DNA of 7,130 bases, taken from assembly GCA_020636445.1 (NCBI GenBank), contig JACJXV010000056.1, forward strand, positions 1-7,130, in the 5' to 3' direction. This document shows, in pieces, positions 1 to 4,200 of this stretch; within the stretch, counting starts at the first letter, position 1, and every line of letters begins with the position of its first letter. Position numbers and translations under genes: made by a program. The notes beneath the pieces were generated by a model. That model was not told the origin of the DNA, did no database searches, and saw nothing but the letters and a program-made list of their open reading frames with translations. The DNA is from Lewinellaceae bacterium (GTDB lineage Bacteria > Bacteroidota > Bacteroidia > Chitinophagales > Saprospiraceae).

Positions 1-261
1 GCTGTCGTATTTTTTCTGACGCCCATTCTTTACAAAAAACTAAACAAGGAAGCCACTGACCTACCTACCGTGGCAAAATGCGCAATCAGCGCAATGGCGC
101 TTCCAGACCTGGCGATTTGTATCTATTATTTGTTCGTTAACCCCGTACAAGCCTACTCCATGCCGGAGGCCCCGCAATACTTTTTTGTAGCCATAGTCAT
201 TTTTGGCTATTTCGCTTTTTGGGAAATACGAAAAATCCTCAAGTTGGGGGGAGGTGCTTAG
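1..261 (+). CDS. C-terminal fragment of an unidentified integral membrane protein
   Basis: The frame is open from the first base to a TAG at 259-261, giving 86 visible residues, so this is the 3' end of a gene that starts left of the window. A GTG at 70 lies inside the frame, but hydrophobic coding sequence continues upstream of it, so it is probably not the true start. The fragment shows the end of one hydrophobic helix (residues 1-11, ending LYKK), a second at about 27-47 (CAISAMALPDLAICIYYLFV) and a third at about 60-76 (YFFVAIVIFGYFAFWEI). A basic tail follows. I recognise no family or catalytic motif. It runs convergently to the toxin/immunity pair. Its composition (33 of 60 G/C at 61-120) matches the Rhs shell rather than the AT-rich neighbour, so it is probably resident chromosome. 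Confidence 0.7.
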   Translation, partial: AVVFFLTPILYKKLNKEATDLPTVAKCAISAMALPDLAICIYYLFVNPVQAYSMPEAPQYFFVAIVIFGYFAFWEIRKILKLGGGA

Positions 262-272
262 CCTCCCCTTTT
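248..272 (+). terminator. Candidate Rho-independent terminator of the left membrane-protein gene
   Basis: A perfect 7-bp stem, GGGGAGG (248-254) with CCTCCCC (262-268), encloses a 7-base loop and is followed by TTTT (269-272). The stop codon of the upstream gene lies in the loop. Two further G-T wobble pairs could extend the stem. The T tract is short, so termination strength is uncertain, but the position directly at the gene end is right. Confidence 0.6.
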
Positions 273-307
273 AGTACTCCCCAAAAATGTTGCAGAATAC
301 CCCTTCG

Positions 308-334
308 AAGAAAAGTGGATCAATCCACTTTCTT
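308..334 (-). terminator. Palindromic hairpin, candidate terminator of the toxin/immunity transcript
   Basis: AAAGTGGAT (312-320) and ATCCACTTT (323-331) form a perfect 9-bp inverted repeat around two bases. In RNA this would fold as 8 bp with a TCAA-type loop. AAG (308-310) and CTT (332-334) extend it past one bulged base. Read on the minus strand the stem is followed by a T-rich stretch (TTTTCTT); read on the plus strand there is no T tract. It therefore suits transcripts arriving from the LRR gene, about 85 bases after that gene's stop. A protein-binding or recombination palindrome is an alternative. Confidence 0.45.
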
Positions 335-419
335 GGAGCTTGCTGTTTCGCATTAAAAATGCTCACGAGCAGATTCTTTTTATTATGAAACACTCGTGGC
401 TAGCGGGTCATGTTTTACT

Positions 420-1277
420 TTATTTCTTAAACTGTTCCGACTTGTGAGTGTAGTGCTTTTTATTATCAAAGCCAACGTAGTTTACATCTTCACAGTATCT
501 AATATTTCCGTCTAAAACATTCGTCCCCCAAAAGCTTATAAATTCAAGTTGGGACAACTCCTTTACAAAGGCAAGACTTTTAATTTCTCCCGATTCAGAC
601 AGTATCATTTTTTTGAGAGATTTCACATTCCCTAAAAATTCATAGTCATTTATTTTCTTGCACTTCTCTATTTGTATTTCTTCAAGGCTATTTGATAAGG
701 CTTGTAATGGCACTATCCTTTCTAATTGTGAAGCTCCATAGATTTCAAGTTTCTTAAGTTTACTAAAACGCTCTATGCCCTCTAAGGTAGTAATATCTGT
801 TTTTATCAAACTTAAATGCTCCAAACTTTTCAAGATTGGCAACTCCACTAAACTTTTGCTTTTTACTTTATAATTACTAATAGTGAGGCTTTTTAATTTA
901 CTACAAAATTCTAAACCTTGTAACCTTTTAGAGAATACAACACCACACATTTCAATATCAGGAAAGTTTTTTAAATCAATTACATCTTTCCCATTATCAG
1001 GAATGCCAAGGTATTTTAGTTTGTGTAATTCGTTAACTATTTTATAATCATAATATGTGTCCAAAACAAATAGCCCTTCTAAGAAGTCTTTAATCTGAAT
1101 CAAGAAAGCGATGTCTTTTGCTTTGTAATTTTGAGAACTGTTTATTGTTATAAACCGCAAATCGTTTCTGTATAAATATTTTATACAATCAGAAATCCTA
1201 TCGGAGTTTATAAATAGTGACTCTTGCCCATTTATTCCAACAAGAATTTTTAATCCTTCTTTAGTTTCTTTTACCAT
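420..1277 (-). CDS. Leucine-rich-repeat protein, candidate immunity protein to the adjacent Rhs toxin
   Basis: The product is 285 residues with no signal peptide or membrane segment, so it should be cytoplasmic. Residues 1-80 are a non-repeat cap. From about 85 to 250 runs a series of irregular 20-25 residue leucine-rich units with the pattern L..L.I: LKYLGIP, LKSLTISNY, LEHLSLIKTDI, LKKLEIYGAS, LEEIQIEKCKKI, LKKMILSES, LEFISFWGTNV. The C-terminal cap (about 265-285) carries YVGFDNKKHYTHK. The ATG at 1277-1275 lies two bases after the TAG of the Rhs gene, a spacing typical of coupled toxin/immunity pairs, and no other gene follows. LRR proteins bind other proteins; neutralising the neighbouring nuclease tip is inferred from position. 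The gene is strikingly AT-rich (14 of 60 G/C at 841-900), matching the toxin tip but not the Rhs shell. It could instead be an unrelated regulatory LRR protein. Confidence 0.85.
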   Translation of the reverse strand: MVKETKEGLKILVGINGQESLFINSDRISDCIKYLYRNDLRFITINSSQNYKAKDIAFLIQIKDFLEGLFVLDTYYDYKIVNELHKLKYLGIPDNGKDVIDLKNFPDIEMCGVVFSKRLQGLEFCSKLKSLTISNYKVKSKSLVELPILKSLEHLSLIKTDITTLEGIERFSKLKKLEIYGASQLERIVPLQALSNSLEEIQIEKCKKINDYEFLGNVKSLKKMILSESGEIKSLAFVKELSQLEFISFWGTNVLDGNIRYCEDVNYVGFDNKKHYTHKSEQFKK

Positions 1278-1279
1278 AG

Positions 1280-4200
1280 CTAAAACCCTACTAATTTTCT
1301 ACCAGGTGAAAATATTTTATTGTAAGTCGGTGAGAGAGGGTTAAAACTTTTAGGCCCACCAAACTGCATCATCAAATTATGCTCGTTAATAAAAGCTCCT
1401 CTTGTACTTGACGCAGGGAAGAATTGACTATTAAAAAGCTTGTCTCCATAAGTGGTTTCAATGCGATTTATTGATTGCATCATTCGAGGCTCTAAGCCCT
1501 TTCCTGCATAGAATTTACCGCTCTGGAACTCTAATAAATATGAGCCACTGACTTTCTCTCCTTGAAATAACCCCGTAGGTGCTTGTATTCGAGAGACAAA
1601 TCCAAAACCATTTGGAGTAGCCAATGTTGGATTTAAGCCTAATCCAGGAAAGCTCACTCCAGCTTGGCCTCCAAGCGTATAAACTTGCATTTGGGCTATA
1701 TAAATAGTTGCAAAAAGCCAAATTGGGTATGCTTTGATTGCTTGATCTCTTTTATAAAAGTCCGTAGTTTCGTACCACTTTCGGTAAGCGCCTTCATAAG
1801 GTAAATCTTTGGGATAGCCATTTGAAATGTTCCAATCTTCCAATGCTTTCTCTGACCATTCCTCTGCTTGGTACCAGCTATAATTAAGCGGTAATCCCAT
1901 TTCAATTTTATACTGCATGAAGGAACCACCATAACTTGCCTCCGTCATTTCAGAAGACATTTGCTCAAATGGGATGCCTCCTCCTTTACCATTAGCAGAA
2001 ATGTTCACCTCTGGCAAAAGGCCTCCTAAGCCAAACCAATTGCCACCAGACATGATGTACTCTCTTTCACCATTAGGGTTTATGATATCCCCTTCTTTAG
2101 CTGTAGACGGGTCAGGGCAATCAGGGCAGTCTCCGAGAGGATCATTAAAATAAATTGGATTATTTCTAAAAGTAGCAAAAAAGGATTCTTGAGGGATATA
2201 TAACGGATCTTTATTCCATCGTTTTCCAAGCCGTGAATCATATTCCCAAAACTCTGCTGTATAGTGATTTCCGTTTTCTGTTATTTGATTTGATCTTTCC
2301 TGTCCATTAAACCCAAACCGATCCCCCCCAATCACTCTCCCAGACATCCCCATCCCGAACGGGTAATAATCACTCCAGCCCTCCAAATCAGCCCGCAACT
2401 CACCATTCACCAACGATTTCTCATCCCCTACCGTTACTCGCACACTACTAAGGTGGTCTTTAAGCCAGTATTTGCGCATGCCCAGCCTACGACTATACAC
2501 ACCGTCGCCTTGTATCGGGCCAAACTTATATACTTGTACCGGCAAACTGGAGGCCAGCGCATGTATCGTGGGTGCAATGGCCTCGGTGCCAAGGCTCGCT
2601 CCAGCGGCATCATAGGCTTTCAGCGTAGCTGCGGGAGCCTGTAGCATGGGCACATAGTAGCGCCCATCGGCGGCCCGGCGCACTTCGCGGAGTAGGGACG
2701 TGCCAATGGACGATAGGGGCAAGGTCGTAGGCGTCGGCGTGGGCTTGAAATACCAGACGTTTTTGTCCGTGCCATTCTCAAGGTACACCCCGCGCTGGCT
2801 GTAAAAAAGGCCTGCGTTATCACCGTGCAGCTCAGTGCTGCCTTCGCCGTAATTACCGGCGGGGCTGGCATCCCGTACTGTGGCTATGCCACCCAGCGAG
2901 ACTTTGTCGGCGCCAAGGGGAATGCGATGAATCTGTACCGTACGGTGCGCAAAGCCGGCCACCTGCTCGTTGTGCTGGTACCAGATCAGTTGGTCGCCTT
3001 CGGGGCCGATCTGTAGTTCGCCGTCGGCTGTGGAGCCGTAGCCGGCAGCGTTGTACAGTGTCTGGGCTTGTGGCTGCAGCAGCGGGTCGGAAGAGAAATT
3101 ATAGGCGCGTATTTCAGTTTGGCCCTGGTTGGGGTCCTGGGTATCGGGGGTGTAACGGCTGTGGTACACAACCGTGCGGCCGTTGAGTTGGTCCTCATAG
3201 CCGCTAAAGTGCCGGCCATAAGTGGCTCCCGGGGCTGCTGTTTCCAGGAGCAAGTCCGCCTGCGTTACCCGCCCCAAAGGTGCAGCGGCAGTACCAAAGC
3301 CAGGCTCGGCCATATCCACCACATGGTATACCGGCTTCCCGGCGCCATCAAGCAATGCCACGGCGTATTGCGCGCTGCCGGTCAGCTTTACAATTACTGG
3401 CTTGCAGTCCGGGTCGGGTACACCCGGCAATTCAGCGCCGTCCATCAGGTAGCCTGTCCGGTCGAATACCAGGCAAGCCGAGCTATTACCGAGGTAGCCA
3501 TCAGCCAGCACCACGTAGAATTGCAGGGCGCCCTGTAGGTCCTCTGCTACGGCCACACCGTTGCGGGTGGTGCCGAGAAATACGGCCAGGTCGCTTTCGG
3601 GGGTAAATTGGTGGTTGTTCTGAGGATCGAAGGTGACGGAGGCGATGCGGCTTTCGCAGAGTGGGGCAGTTCGGTTGGCGCTGGTGATCCAGTGGTCGTA
3701 TTCGCTACGCCGGGCCAGGCCTTCTTCGGAGGTTTGGAAAATTGGCAGGTCGCCGGCCGCATAGTCGGTGGTAGCGATGGTCAGGTTGCGGCGCAGCGAG
3801 CCGAGTTGGTCCGAGCCGTAGAGCAGTTGTTCGTCGAGGCTGAGCGTTGCCGTGAATAAGGTTCCATTCGGCACGTTAATGCGCCGGTAGAAGGCCATTT
3901 CGTTACCTTGTGCGTCGCGTACATAGTAACTTTCCGTTATCTCGTCCTCTTCATACGAACTGTTGTTGTTCAGGTCCTGTGCATAGGTTTTTCGCGCCCG
4001 GTTGCCTGAAGCATCGTATTGAAAGTCTAATTGCTCTCGTCGAACGATGGTAGCAGTGCCGGACTGAAAGATTTTTTTGCTCACCCGCCGCACTTTATCA
4101 TAGGCCGTCCAATCCATCAGGAGTTCTACATCGTAGGCCTGGTATCCGCTGCCCAGGTCGAGCCGTTCGGGGCCGAAATCGCGGATCAGGTTGCCAGTAG

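Noticed and set aside
364..398. CACGAG/CTCGTG inverted repeat just downstream of the LRR stop as a terminator
   Set aside because: The 6-bp stem closes a 23-base loop and has no T tract at its end on the minus strand. The 312-331 hairpin is a much better candidate.
1515..1932. Two short minus-strand frames overlapping the toxin tip
   Set aside because: Both are out-of-frame readings of the Rhs tip, whose own frame continues unbroken to the stop at 1280.
3068..3538. A 156-codon plus-strand open frame, with further overlapping ones at 3222-3606
   Set aside because: All are antisense to the Rhs insert, overlap one another in different frames and show no recognisable protein features.
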